Assembly (NCBI RefSeq): GCF_900162815.1
Contig: NZ_FUGD01000060.1
Coordinates: forward strand, 1-49,773
Reading direction: 5' to 3'
DNA length: 49,773 bases
DNA from: Psychrobacter pasteurii
GTDB taxonomy: Bacteria; Pseudomonadota; Gammaproteobacteria; Pseudomonadales; Moraxellaceae
Both the position numbers and the translations under genes were made by a program. The notes under the pieces are model-generated. The model was given only the letters and a program-made list of their open reading frames with translations. It was not told the origin of the DNA and did not search any database. Below are positions 39,432-48,352 of this stretch, piece after piece. The first letter of the stretch is position 1; each line of letters starts with the position of its first letter.

Positions 39432-39508
39432 GCGCCTGTAGCTCAGTTGGATAGAGCATCTGCCTTCTAAGCAGGTGGTCGCAGGTTCGAATCCTGCCAG
39501 GCGCACCA
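39432..39508 (+). tRNA. tRNA-Arg (anticodon TCT)
   Basis: 77 bases with encoded CCA. Acceptor arms GCGCCTG (39432-39438) and CAGGCGC (39498-39504). The anticodon loop CTTCTAA gives TCT, reading AGA/AGG. T-arm GCAGGTTCGAATCCTGC is fully paired. Confidence 0.97.
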
Positions 39509-39580
39509 CTTTCGCCTGAATTGTAGTACCTATAACGTTAGGTAAGACATTGCACTTTCAATACACTCTGTGTTGATTAT

Positions 39581-39657
39581 GGCGGCTGTAGCTCAGTTGG
39601 TAGAGCCCCGGGTTGTGATCTCGGTTGTCGTGGGTTCAAGTCCCATCAGTCGCCCCA
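39581..39657 (+). tRNA. tRNA-His (anticodon GTG)
   Basis: 77 bases with encoded CCA and the extra G at position -1 (39581), which pairs with C73 as is specific to tRNA-His. The anticodon loop TTGTGAT gives GTG. One G-T pair occurs in the acceptor stem and one in the anticodon stem. A T-rich stretch follows. Confidence 0.96.
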
Positions 39658-39888
39658 CTTTTTATCCTTTCTTTTTATATCTCAAAACTCAATATTATAT
39701 CATTTGCTAATCTAGACGATGTCTTGGTTGGTTTTTTTGCATTTCCGTTTTTTAATTCTATGGCCTAGGGCTGTTTTTATTGATTAATCGAAACTATAGC
39801 GGCTACCAAAGTGCCTATGAAACTAAGATGTCCAGCATTAGCAATAATGCTATGATAAAGGAATCTTAAAGAGGGTCGAGGTACTATT

Positions 39889-40914
39889 ATGGCAAACCGT
39901 CCAATAACGATTACCGCACGAATTCAGCCGAAAAACGAGGTCAGCTCCGAGCCTGTCGCTCCCAAGCAGGAGCAAGTAGAAGACGTTCAAGCTGTGGATG
40001 AGCCTATGACCATGCCAAAGACAAAAGCAGAGTTGATCGCTTTATACCAAACCGAAGCTTTAGAGATAAACAACTCTGTCCAAGCTAAGGAAATGGAAAA
40101 GGTGGCTCGCCAGCGGGTGGCGCTGTATGAGCGTCAGCTAAAACGGACTGAGTTTTTTTATACCATTAAGCCCTTATTACGTCCCACTTATATGGTGCAG
40201 ACATTAAAGTCACAGTTTGTTGAGTACCAACAGTTCCAAATGGCCAGAGCTCTCGATCAGCGTGGCATTATTGATTTAGATAAAAACGAAATGATGTGGC
40301 AGCAGTTGCACATCGTTGATGATCTTATTGCAGATATTGTGCATCACATGCCCGCCCAGCAGCCTGTAGGGTGGCAACTGACTTCAGTAAACCGCAACCA
40401 TCTAAAATTTCCTAACGTAGGTCGACTCAGAGATAAAGACAGCGTGGCCGACCAAGCCAGTCTCAACAGCTATGTATTGGGTCATTTTGGAGTAATGAGC
40501 TATACCTATGACCGAGCCTATTTTATTGGTCATGTCTTGGGTTATTTATTCTGTTGCTATTATCTAGCCCACTTGTCGATAGCTTATGGGGTAACACCTC
40601 TACCTGAAACTGCAGTGGCGAATTATAAATACTCGTCATTAGAGACCGCGAAGCTGGTCAGGTTATTGCACAGCGTTGATGTCTATTGTAAGCGTCGTAT
40701 TTATCAGTTGGCCGTACTTTGCGCCCGACTAAGCTGCTATCAACTGGATAAGTATATTGAAAAAATGCTGATCGCTGAGGTCAATGAGTTTGATAAAAAA
40801 CAACAAATTGAGCATTTAGACGCGTTATTCATACAAGGTATAATGCCAGAGATGCCAGATAGTGTAGATTTGAAACAGTTCCCTGGCGCTTTTGGAGATG
40901 AGGGTAAATCTTAA
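39889..40914 (+). CDS. Protein of unknown function
   Basis: 341 residues, not recognised. The first ~45 residues are charged and probably disordered, followed by a Glu/Lys-rich helical stretch (about 48-95, possible coiled coil) and an aromatic-rich helical region around YDRAYFIGHVLGYLFCCYYLAHLS cut at about 210-235; the last is too polar at its edges to be a sure membrane helix. No signal peptide. AGAGGG precedes the ATG by about 15 bases. It lies between the tRNA cluster and dsbD. Probably a lineage-restricted cytoplasmic protein. Confidence 0.7.
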   Translation: MANRPITITARIQPKNEVSSEPVAPKQEQVEDVQAVDEPMTMPKTKAELIALYQTEALEINNSVQAKEMEKVARQRVALYERQLKRTEFFYTIKPLLRPTYMVQTLKSQFVEYQQFQMARALDQRGIIDLDKNEMMWQQLHIVDDLIADIVHHMPAQQPVGWQLTSVNRNHLKFPNVGRLRDKDSVADQASLNSYVLGHFGVMSYTYDRAYFIGHVLGYLFCCYYLAHLSIAYGVTPLPETAVANYKYSSLETAKLVRLLHSVDVYCKRRIYQLAVLCARLSCYQLDKYIEKMLIAEVNEFDKKQQIEHLDALFIQGIMPEMPDSVDLKQFPGAFGDEGKS

Positions 40915-41102
40915 TATTAGGCACCGTTAATATTTATTATACAAAAATATATTATATGGTAAGCTCAATGAATTATAGTCGTTAATCGTTTGTGGCTATT
41001 ACTATTGCGGTTATCAGTATAAAGAGCCGTGGACCTATTTACCTATTACTTCCACCCACTTGACCTTATCGAGCCCTAATAAGGTCACCTTGCTTTTATG
41101 AA

Positions 41103-43460
41103 ATGACTTTAATGAAAAACTCAGCAGAAATAAAAGATACTTTGTCCTCTCAGTCCACTTCCGATTCGAATCAAAATAAGGGCTGGGCAACCAAACAACG
41201 ACTAAAAACCAACCCATCTCGGTTTATTGGCCGAAAAGCTTTAGCGGCTTCATTGGCATTATCATTAAGTTTTGGATTGGTTCCAGGTGGGGAAAGTAAT
41301 CAGGCTCAAGCGGCAAGTCTGGCAGATTTATTTAGCAGTGCTGAGACTCAGGGTGGTCAAGAGAAGTTCTTAAAGGTAGACCAAGCTTTTTCGGTTAAAC
41401 CTAGCCAAAGTGGTAATAAAGTTAACATTGCCCTAAAAATCACTCCAAAACATTATCTATATAAAGATAAGCTGTCTTTAAAACTGCCAGAGGGCGTAAC
41501 GGCTTCTGCAATTAAGTTCTCTCATACGCCACAGAATATTGATGACCCAACCTTTGGTAAGGTAGACGTCTTTAAGCAGCCTCAAGTCACCGCAACGGCG
41601 ACTTTGACCAACACCACTGCTGCTGCGATTAATGAAGATATTACGGTTACCTGGCAAGGCTGTGCTGATGCTGGGCTGTGTTATCCCCCGCAAACAGAAA
41701 CATTGGCCATAAGTTTACCGGCTTCTACTTCAGCAAGTGCTGCAGGGCAAAAGAAAAGTTCTGAAGAGACTGCTACGCCTAAGTCAAAAGAGTCAGCTGC
41801 GGCTAAAAGCACGACGAGTAGTTCTAAAGCAGCTGCCAGTGAAAAAAGTGCTAGCACTGAGGCAGATACATCTGCTAAACCTAATAATAACTCAGCCGAA
41901 TCTCAACAAAAGGCGCAGACAGCAACGATTGCTGCGGCCAGTGCTACTCAGGCAGTGGCTAATGAGTCCACAGACGAGGAGTCATCGGCACAAGATACAG
42001 AGTCAGAGGATATCACTGATATAGAAGGTGAAGAGGCTCTAGTCACAGATGAAGATGAGCAAGATTTAGAAGCAGCTGAAGACAGTACAGAAGCTGCTTT
42101 AATGGGCCAAGACGGCTCTTTAAGTTCAGGCTCAAGTGAGTCTGGTTTGCAGTTAGGTAGCGAGGGAGTGGTTGACCAAGATCCTTTCGGTCTGGCGAAG
42201 CACCCTTGGTTGGCTCTCTTATTATTATTTTTGGCAGGTTTGGGTTTAGCCTTAACGCCTTGTGTGCTGCCTATGTTGCCCATTGTCAGTAACATCGTAG
42301 CACGACAGCATACTCCTACCGCCAAAAAAGGCCTGATACTAAGTGGTAGTTACGCCCTAGGGGTAGCCATTGCTTACGGTATTTTAGGGGCAATTATCGC
42401 TGTATTCGGCCAGCAACTTGGTATTATTGGCTGGTTACAAAACCCGGTTATTCTATTAGTATTTGCAGCGATATTCGTTGTTTTAGCCTTATATATGCTA
42501 GATGTGGTTAGGATTCCTGTACCCAACGCCATTCGTCAAAGAACTCAGTCTTTAAGTCAAGCAGGTGATAAGTATTTGGGCAGTACTTTTGGTAGCTTTA
42601 TTGCCGGACTGCTATCGGCACTTGTGGTTTCTCCTTGTGTTTCAGCACCGTTGTTTGGTGCCTTATTGGCTGTTTCGACCATTGGTAATCCGCTATTGGG
42701 TTTCGCTGCCTTATTCATGTTAGGGTTTGGGTTATCAGCCCCGCTGATGCTACTTGGTGTTAGCCAAGGTAATCTAATGCCAAAAGCAGGCGAGTGGATG
42801 AATTGGGTTAAGCAAGGGTTCGCTTTATTACTATTTGCTGTGGCCTTGCTATTGGTTGAACGGGTTATGATTAGCCCTGTTATGCTGATGTTATGGGCAA
42901 TGTGGTTCATGGTAGTAGCTGTATGGGCTTGGAAGTGGAGTGGCCGAGGACAATTATTTACTAAGCCGTTGGCCCTTGTTTTAGGTGGCTGGGCAGCTCT
43001 GACTTTAGTAGGGGCAGCTGCAGGCAGTAAAGATTCATGGCAACCTTTGGCTGTATTTTCGCAGCCTAATTCCGCCTTAATCAGTGCTAACTCACAAGGG
43101 TTGGCTTCTGCTGGAGCAACTGGTGTTCATAGTGGTGATAAACACATCTATACCTTAGATGAGCTAATTCCTATTATTGAGCAGAACCCTAAAGTATTGG
43201 TAGATGTTACGGCAGAGTGGTGCGTTGAGTGCCGAATTATGGACAAAACCTTGTTTACTAATCGACCAGCTGCGATGCAACAGTGGCAATTGGTTAGACT
43301 GGATGTGACTGAAACTAATGAAGAATCTGCGCGTATTTTATCTGAATTAAGCTTATTTGGACCGCCTGCTTTATTGTATTTCGTCGATGGTAAGTTGCAG
43401 GTTCAGCAGGTAGGGACGGTTGAGCGTAATCAATTTGAGGAAACTTTAAATAGATTTTAA
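41103..43460 (+). CDS. dsbD: Thiol:disulfide interchange protein DsbD
   Basis: Inner-membrane protein that passes electrons from cytoplasmic thioredoxin to periplasmic DsbC/DsbG and cytochrome c maturation. Signal peptide (about 45-67), periplasmic alpha domain with redox pair C187/C193 in CADAGLCYPP, a long Ala/Ser/Glu-rich linker (about 205-350), eight-helix membrane domain with C387 (TPCVLPMLP) and C512 (SPCVSAP), and a C-terminal thioredoxin-like domain with C707-x-x-C710 (EWCVEC). All six active cysteines are present. 785 residues versus about 565 in E. coli; the excess is mostly the linker. ATG at 41112 is an alternative start. Confidence 0.95.
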   Translation: MTLMKNSAEIKDTLSSQSTSDSNQNKGWATKQRLKTNPSRFIGRKALAASLALSLSFGLVPGGESNQAQAASLADLFSSAETQGGQEKFLKVDQAFSVKPSQSGNKVNIALKITPKHYLYKDKLSLKLPEGVTASAIKFSHTPQNIDDPTFGKVDVFKQPQVTATATLTNTTAAAINEDITVTWQGCADAGLCYPPQTETLAISLPASTSASAAGQKKSSEETATPKSKESAAAKSTTSSSKAAASEKSASTEADTSAKPNNNSAESQQKAQTATIAAASATQAVANESTDEESSAQDTESEDITDIEGEEALVTDEDEQDLEAAEDSTEAALMGQDGSLSSGSSESGLQLGSEGVVDQDPFGLAKHPWLALLLLFLAGLGLALTPCVLPMLPIVSNIVARQHTPTAKKGLILSGSYALGVAIAYGILGAIIAVFGQQLGIIGWLQNPVILLVFAAIFVVLALYMLDVVRIPVPNAIRQRTQSLSQAGDKYLGSTFGSFIAGLLSALVVSPCVSAPLFGALLAVSTIGNPLLGFAALFMLGFGLSAPLMLLGVSQGNLMPKAGEWMNWVKQGFALLLFAVALLLVERVMISPVMLMLWAMWFMVVAVWAWKWSGRGQLFTKPLALVLGGWAALTLVGAAAGSKDSWQPLAVFSQPNSALISANSQGLASAGATGVHSGDKHIYTLDELIPIIEQNPKVLVDVTAEWCVECRIMDKTLFTNRPAAMQQWQLVRLDVTETNEESARILSELSLFGPPALLYFVDGKLQVQQVGTVERNQFEETLNRF

Positions 43461-43503
43461 GGGGCTAATTGGTTTAGAATAGCTGTATTATATATTTTAA
43501 GTT

Positions 43504-43536
43504 GAAGGCGTGCTTCAAAATAGCACGCCTTCTTAT
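43504..43536 (+). terminator. Intrinsic terminator after dsbD
   Basis: GAAGGCGTGCT (43504-43514) pairs perfectly with AGCACGCCTTC (43522-43532), followed by a short TT-A-TT stretch, so termination may be partial. Confidence 0.7.
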
Positions 43537-43650
43537 TGCCCTTAAGTAACAGGTTAAGTTAAAACTATTAGGCATGAAGCCTTAACTTGTTATTACTTGA
43601 TAAGTACATAATTTTACACTATATTGCTTAACACGTTATCTTTGAAGGCA

Positions 43651-44262
43651 ATGACTGTGAAAAATAATCTGGTACATGACCGTTGTCATATTAGAAAAGC
43701 TAATCAAAATGGCAACCGTAAGTTTCAATATTTGATTGCTAAGCTTGGGCTAGCATTAGTGTTAAGCTCTGGTCTGGTATTGAGTGCTTGTGAACCTAAT
43801 ACTGGGGAAACGATAGGCTCGTTAGACAGCAGTTCCAAGCTTAGCAAGATTGAGATAAACTTAGATAACCCCTCTGCTGTTGCTGACGCTAAAGATCTTA
43901 ACGCATTGCCCATGACTTGCCGTAATAGTGTGATTATGGAAGCTTTTGATCAGCAGCGATCTGCGGTACAAGTGAAAGGCTGTGGTAAGGTAGTAGCAGT
44001 GCTGGCTGACGATAATGAAGGCAGCCGTCATCAACGCTTCATTGTTCAATTAGAAGGGGTTCAGCCTAAGCATACCGTGCTTATGGCTCATAATATTGAT
44101 TTGGCCCCAAGAATTGATGCCCTACAAAAGGGAGATGATGTGGTCTTTTATGGGCAGTATGAGTATAACCAACAAGGTGGGGTGGTACACTGGACGCATC
44201 ATGATCCGGCCGCTCGTCACCAGCATGGTTGGATAGAGCATAGAGGCCAGCGTTTCCAATAG
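43651..44262 (+). CDS. DUF3465 lipoprotein
   Basis: Probable lipoprotein of 203 residues from the ATG at 43651. A hydrophobic stretch ends in VLSAC, a lipobox whose Cys would be lipidated. The C-terminal half (about 100-203) matches the DUF3465 pattern: HQRFIVQLEGVQPKHTVL, AHNIDLAPRIDALQKGDD, YGQYEYNQQGGVVHWTHHD and a final GWIEHRGQRFQ. This family is short, often His/Asp rich; function unknown. The n-region before the hydrophobic core is unusually long and basic (about 30 residues); GTG at 43657 with AAGG 9 bases upstream is another start option. An in-frame TTG at 43624 is also possible. Confidence 0.75.
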   Translation: MTVKNNLVHDRCHIRKANQNGNRKFQYLIAKLGLALVLSSGLVLSACEPNTGETIGSLDSSSKLSKIEINLDNPSAVADAKDLNALPMTCRNSVIMEAFDQQRSAVQVKGCGKVVAVLADDNEGSRHQRFIVQLEGVQPKHTVLMAHNIDLAPRIDALQKGDDVVFYGQYEYNQQGGVVHWTHHDPAARHQHGWIEHRGQRFQ

Positions 44263-44454
44263 GCCCAATTTGGATTTATTTATTGGGTGTACTTAATTTT
44301 TCAATTACAATTTTGCTCACTATTTTTGTGACTTCTAGCTTTTCATATTAGTCATTGCTTAGTCACTTATAGAGAGTAGTATTATTTTTAGTTAATAGTT
44401 TTCTTTATCTTTAACAGTATAATGATTCTTTTACCCTATTTATCAGGAATGCGC

Positions 44455-45768
44455 ATGATTACTTTGCCGGCATTAGTACAGACGTCGAGACTGTCTTCTT
44501 CAAAACTTAAGTTTTTGACCCTTTCTGTTGCGGCAGTTTGTTGCGCGCCACTAACCTTTAGTGCTGCCTCTGCCGAGACTGGTGATTCAGCATCGGTTGC
44601 AATAGACTCAAACAACGCCCAGCAAGTGGCTGTTGATGCCTTTATGAGATGTGCTGATTTGAAATTAGCAGCAGCTCGTTTGGCGTGTTATGACAAAGTT
44701 ACCGCTGGAGAAGAAGTTACTGTAGGTCGTGAAAAAGTACCTCTGGATTTGGCTGGAAGCGTCAAGGCTAGCTTTAGTGACTTCCGTCCCACTGCAGTTT
44801 TTGCAGCTGAGGAGGATGAAGAGTCAGAGTTAGCAGCTGAAGCAGAGGGTGTAAAATCACCTGGTGCACCGACTGCTGTTGGTAATGAACGATTGGCCAA
44901 AGCAGGTGTTACGGTTGATGATTTTGCCGCTTACACGCCACTGAGTCTGGCTTATGACTTAGATAAAAATAGCGAGCAAGGTACTTGGACAGTTAGACCT
45001 CATAATCCGATCTACTTGCTGCCAGCCTATGTTCAGTATGATCCCAATCGTCACCCAAAAACGCCTACTCAAGATCCTAACGCTGATGAGCTTATAGACT
45101 ATCAAAATAAGTATGACGATAGGTTAGAGCTTAAAGCGCAGATTTCTTTAAAGACTAAGATTTTAGAAGACGTGTTCGATACCAACGCGGATGTTTGGTT
45201 TGGGTATACCCAGCAAATGCATTGGCAGGTGTATAACGAAGAGCACTCACGTCCTTTTAGAGCCACCGATTATATGCCTGAGGTATTTATTACTCAGCCC
45301 GTAAAAGCGGACTTACCTTTTAATGGTCGTTTGCGTATGTTGGGTGCAGGGGCCATTCACCACTCGAATGGTCAGTCTGATCCTTGGTCACGTTCTTGGA
45401 ACCGTCTATATTTAATGGGCGGCGCTGAGTGGGGCAAGCTTAGTGTCATCCCTAAGATTTGGACGCATGTCAAAGAAAAAGACAGCTCTAAGTCTAGTGA
45501 CAACCCTGATATCACAGATTACTATGGTCACGGGGAGCTTCAAGCACTATATGACTTCGGTCGAGGAGAGACCTTATCAGCAACAGGCCGTTATAACTTT
45601 GATACCGAAAAAGGTGCTCTACAGTTAGATTATACTTTGCCCCTATCGCGTGATGTACATGGTTTTATCCAGCTTTTCCATGGTTATGGAGAGTCAATCA
45701 TTGACTATAACGAAGAGACCACGGCGGTCGGTGTTGGTCTTTCTTTAAACGATTGGAAGGGATTATAG
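44455..45768 (+). CDS. pldA: Outer membrane phospholipase A (PldA/OMPLA)
   Basis: Outer-membrane beta-barrel phospholipase that hydrolyses phospholipids misplaced in the outer leaflet when activated by calcium and dimerization. 437 residues: signal peptide (about 1-40, ending SAASA), an N-terminal domain with a two-cysteine CADLKLAAARLACYD motif (about 61-75), then the barrel. Catalytic H302, S304 and N316 lie in HHSNGQSDPWSRSWNRLY, matching H142, S144 and N156 of E. coli OMPLA. The ATG at 44455 has AGGA 6 bases upstream; the ATG at 44422 overlaps a TATAAT at 44418-44423 that looks like its -10 and is rejected. Confidence 0.92.
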   Translation: MITLPALVQTSRLSSSKLKFLTLSVAAVCCAPLTFSAASAETGDSASVAIDSNNAQQVAVDAFMRCADLKLAAARLACYDKVTAGEEVTVGREKVPLDLAGSVKASFSDFRPTAVFAAEEDEESELAAEAEGVKSPGAPTAVGNERLAKAGVTVDDFAAYTPLSLAYDLDKNSEQGTWTVRPHNPIYLLPAYVQYDPNRHPKTPTQDPNADELIDYQNKYDDRLELKAQISLKTKILEDVFDTNADVWFGYTQQMHWQVYNEEHSRPFRATDYMPEVFITQPVKADLPFNGRLRMLGAGAIHHSNGQSDPWSRSWNRLYLMGGAEWGKLSVIPKIWTHVKEKDSSKSSDNPDITDYYGHGELQALYDFGRGETLSATGRYNFDTEKGALQLDYTLPLSRDVHGFIQLFHGYGESIIDYNEETTAVGVGLSLNDWKGL

Positions 45769-45774
45769 AGGTCA

Positions 45775-46542
45775 TTGACTGTCACTCAGCAAATTTTGCA
45801 ACACACTGTGCCTGCCTTTTACCAGCTTGGTATGTGGCGGGTACAATATCTACAAAGTGCTTGTTGTGTCTGTCATAGTAATCCTGCGGTTTCAAAAAAA
45901 GAGGGCTTAAAATTTAAGCCCTCTTTTTTTTCGTCAATCATTTGCCAGGCGTGTCATGAGGGGATTCATTGGCAGCCTGATCTGTTGCAGCATCTCATAT
46001 CTGTTGAGAATAATAATACTCTTGTTAATCAATTAGCACAGCCACTTACTTTACCTATCCAATCAGCCGCTGCGCATGTCAGCTATATTCGTGCGGCTAT
46101 CATTGCTTTTAAATATAAAGAGCAGGTCGATGCTTTGCCGGTATTGGTGCATGCCATACAGCAGCTTCCCAGACCTAAAGGTTGCCATGCAACCAATAGT
46201 GTCATTGTACCCACACCAACCACCTCAAATCGGCTGAGAAAGCGGGGTTATGACCCTGTATCAGTATTGGCTTATTATTTATCTAAGCACTGGAAAATTC
46301 CCTTATGGCATGGGGTAAGTCGTATTGATGATGTGACCAGTCAGCAGGGTTTAGATAGGCATGAGCGTCAAGCTAATATAAACAACACTTTTAATATCAA
46401 CGCAAAGCCTCCTGTGACACGGTTGTTATTATTTGATGATGTGGTGACCACTGGAGCGACCTTAGCAGCCATTGCTAGCACCATGACTCGGACTTTTCCT
46501 GATACAAAAATCAGAGCTTATTGTGTATCTCACGGTAAATAA
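45775..46542 (+). CDS. comF: ComF family phosphoribosyltransferase-like protein
   Basis: ComF/GntX family protein, 255 residues, linked to natural transformation in competent bacteria. A zinc-ribbon-like N-terminus is formed by CCVC and CQAC, separated by about 24 residues; the phosphoribosyltransferase fold follows with the PRPP-binding loop LLLFDDVVTTGATLAAI near residue 220. The start is taken as TTG at 45775, 6 bases after the pldA stop, with GAGG close upstream; the next ATG (45832) would leave only a few residues before the first CxxC. The coding region contains a full intrinsic-terminator palindrome at 45894-45931, between the two CxxC pairs. Probably co-transcribed with pldA. Confidence 0.85.
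   Translation: MTVTQQILQHTVPAFYQLGMWRVQYLQSACCVCHSNPAVSKKEGLKFKPSFFSSIICQACHEGIHWQPDLLQHLISVENNNTLVNQLAQPLTLPIQSAAAHVSYIRAAIIAFKYKEQVDALPVLVHAIQQLPRPKGCHATNSVIVPTPTTSNRLRKRGYDPVSVLAYYLSKHWKIPLWHGVSRIDDVTSQQGLDRHERQANINNTFNINAKPPVTRLLLFDDVVTTGATLAAIASTMTRTFPDTKIRAYCVSHGK
45894..45931. terminator. Intrinsic terminator-like palindrome inside comF
   Basis: A7 then GAGGGCTTAAA (45901-45911) pairs with TTTAAGCCCTC (45913-45923) followed by T8. The perfect arms plus A/T flanks give the classic bidirectional terminator shape. It is read in frame as a Lys-rich then Phe/Ser stretch of ComF. Confidence 0.8.
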
Positions 46543-46705
46543 ATCCCCTTTTGTCATCAAAGTTAGTTATTATAATATTTAATTTAACTTAACTGTATTT
46601 TTTGTTTAACCACTTAATGTTGTAGATTAAGCTTTATACTATTCGTAATTATTTCCCACTAGCCACTATTAAGATAAATACCCACCACTATAGGGATAGT
46701 TGCCA

Positions 46706-47275
46706 ATGGGCAGGGGCTCGCAATCATTTTATGGCTTTAAACAGCAGCATGGGCTAGGCCTTATGGAAGTCTTGATGGCTCTATTCTTATTTAGTAGTGC
46801 TGCTTTGGGCTATGCTGTTTTGCAAAGTCAGGCTATGAGTAATATGAATCGCTCAATGATGCGCTTACAGGGGTTGATGATATTGAGTGAGTCTTCAGAG
46901 CGCATAAGAGCCAATAGTCAGCTGCAGGACTTTAGCGTTTACCAAGAACATTTTAATGCCACAGGGCGCATTGCAACTATGGATTGTCTACACAGCAATG
47001 GATGCAGTGCAGAACAAGTGGCACAAAATGATGTCGCAAACTTAAAACAGCAAGCAATTAGTCAAGGCTTCAGGCTCGGCATGATTGATTGTCCCATAGT
47101 GAAGGGCAGTTCCCAGTCGAAGTGTCTAGTTGTGGCTTGGAGAGAGACCATAGTAGGGAGTCAGGGAAGTGTTAATAATGAAGAGGGCCATGAGCCTGGT
47201 GACTTAACCCGCTGTCTTAAAGCAGATGGTAGTTATGTAAACCAAGCTGATTGTGTTTTCGTTGAGATTAACTGA
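46706..47275 (+). CDS. pilV: Type IV pilus minor pilin PilV
   Basis: Minor prepilin that helps initiate and prime type IV pilus assembly. 189 residues from the ATG at 46706, which has AGGGA 9 bases upstream. The prepilin leader ends at Gly in QQHG, followed by LGLMEVLMALFLFSSAALGY with Glu at +5, the normal prepilin peptidase target and helix. The C-terminal part has cysteines (DCLHSNGC, DCPIV, RCLKADG, DCVFVEIN) that could form disulfides. It overlaps pilW by one base (TGATG). Confidence 0.9.
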   Translation: MGRGSQSFYGFKQQHGLGLMEVLMALFLFSSAALGYAVLQSQAMSNMNRSMMRLQGLMILSESSERIRANSQLQDFSVYQEHFNATGRIATMDCLHSNGCSAEQVAQNDVANLKQQAISQGFRLGMIDCPIVKGSSQSKCLVVAWRETIVGSQGSVNNEEGHEPGDLTRCLKADGSYVNQADCVFVEIN

Positions 47276-48339
47276 TGCCTTATGAATTCAATACTAAAGA
47301 GCCTTGTAATAAAGCTTTAGCCAGAGTCCCATACAAATATGAGACCAAAGCTCAGCTAACTGAGCAAGGATTTACTTTAGTAGAATTAATGCTATCCCTG
47401 AGTCTAGGTTTGGTAATAACCTCTGCGGCCTTTCAGCTTTTTGCCCACAGCATGACCACTCAAAAGGTGCAACGTTCTTTCTCTGAAGTTCAAGATGCAG
47501 CTGTTTTTGGATTTACGGCGATGGCCAAAGAAGTTGCCCATGCTAATTTAGGTGCTTCAAATTCCATGCGACAACAAACGGCCGGGACAGGGATTGTGTT
47601 TACCGGATCTGAGGATAGCTCCCAATTAAGTTTAGCGGGCAAGCCGTTTAAAGTAGGTAACTTAAGAGGAATACGTGGTATTGAGCCTAGGCTTTTAACA
47701 AAAAGTGGAGCCGGCCCTAGTAATCTGATAGCCCCTATAACCAGTGACCAGTTGACCATACAATACCGTGCTGCCTTTGACAGCTATGACTGTGAAGGTA
47801 AGAGGGTTAATAAAGGCGATATGATTATTGAGCGCTATTTTACGCGTACAGACAATCAGCGTGCCGATAAAGAAACCAAAGCGTTGGCCATTGTCTTGGC
47901 CTGTGATGCCGGTAGCTATTCATTAAATGAGAGTCAAAGTGCCAACAACATAACTACCGATAGTCTGACTATTAAAGGTTTTGGCGATAATGGGGTGGTG
48001 CTGATTAATAGAGTCGATTACTTCTCAGTTAAGTTGGGGGTTAAGCTTGCTCAGGGATTGGCTTATATGCCTATTGATACTTATCTGTCGAAACGTTCTT
48101 CGAGTCAAAGTAAGGTGCCCTTTGCCTCAAGCTATGTTTATGATGCGCCTATTGTGGCGGTTGAGCTAGGAATTATAGGCCGAGGGATTGGTGAGGTAGG
48201 TACAGAAAACGATAAAACTATGAAATCCAGTTTTACTCTGCAAGGAGCAGAGTATCAAATCAGAGAAAAAACACCTCACTATATACGCCGAACCCTACAA
48301 AGGGTGATAACGCTGAGAAATAGTCGGCTAAGCCAGTGA
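47275..48339 (+). CDS. pilW: Type IV pilus assembly protein PilW
   Basis: Minor pilin, 354 residues. A long hydrophilic leader of about 32 residues ends at Gly in TEQG, followed by FTLVELMLSLSLGLVITSAAF, a canonical type IV prepilin start with Glu at +5. The C-terminal domain fits PilW (DSYDCEGKRV, RYFTRTDNQ, NRVDYFSVKLGV). The ATG overlaps the pilV stop, indicating coupled translation; pilX follows after 13 bases. Acts with PilV, PilX, FimU and PilY1 in the tip complex. Confidence 0.9.
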   Translation: MPYEFNTKEPCNKALARVPYKYETKAQLTEQGFTLVELMLSLSLGLVITSAAFQLFAHSMTTQKVQRSFSEVQDAAVFGFTAMAKEVAHANLGASNSMRQQTAGTGIVFTGSEDSSQLSLAGKPFKVGNLRGIRGIEPRLLTKSGAGPSNLIAPITSDQLTIQYRAAFDSYDCEGKRVNKGDMIIERYFTRTDNQRADKETKALAIVLACDAGSYSLNESQSANNITTDSLTIKGFGDNGVVLINRVDYFSVKLGVKLAQGLAYMPIDTYLSKRSSSQSKVPFASSYVYDAPIVAVELGIIGRGIGEVGTENDKTMKSSFTLQGAEYQIREKTPHYIRRTLQRVITLRNSRLSQ

Positions 48340-48352
48340 TGGTAAGACGACA

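Noticed and set aside
41737..42024. 95-codon frame inside dsbD
   Set aside because: Alternative reading of the low-complexity linker; Lys/Arg/Leu-rich with no start signal.
44418..44424. ATG at 44422 as the pldA start
   Set aside because: It overlaps a TATAAT box; the ATG at 44455 with AGGA 6 bases upstream is a better start.
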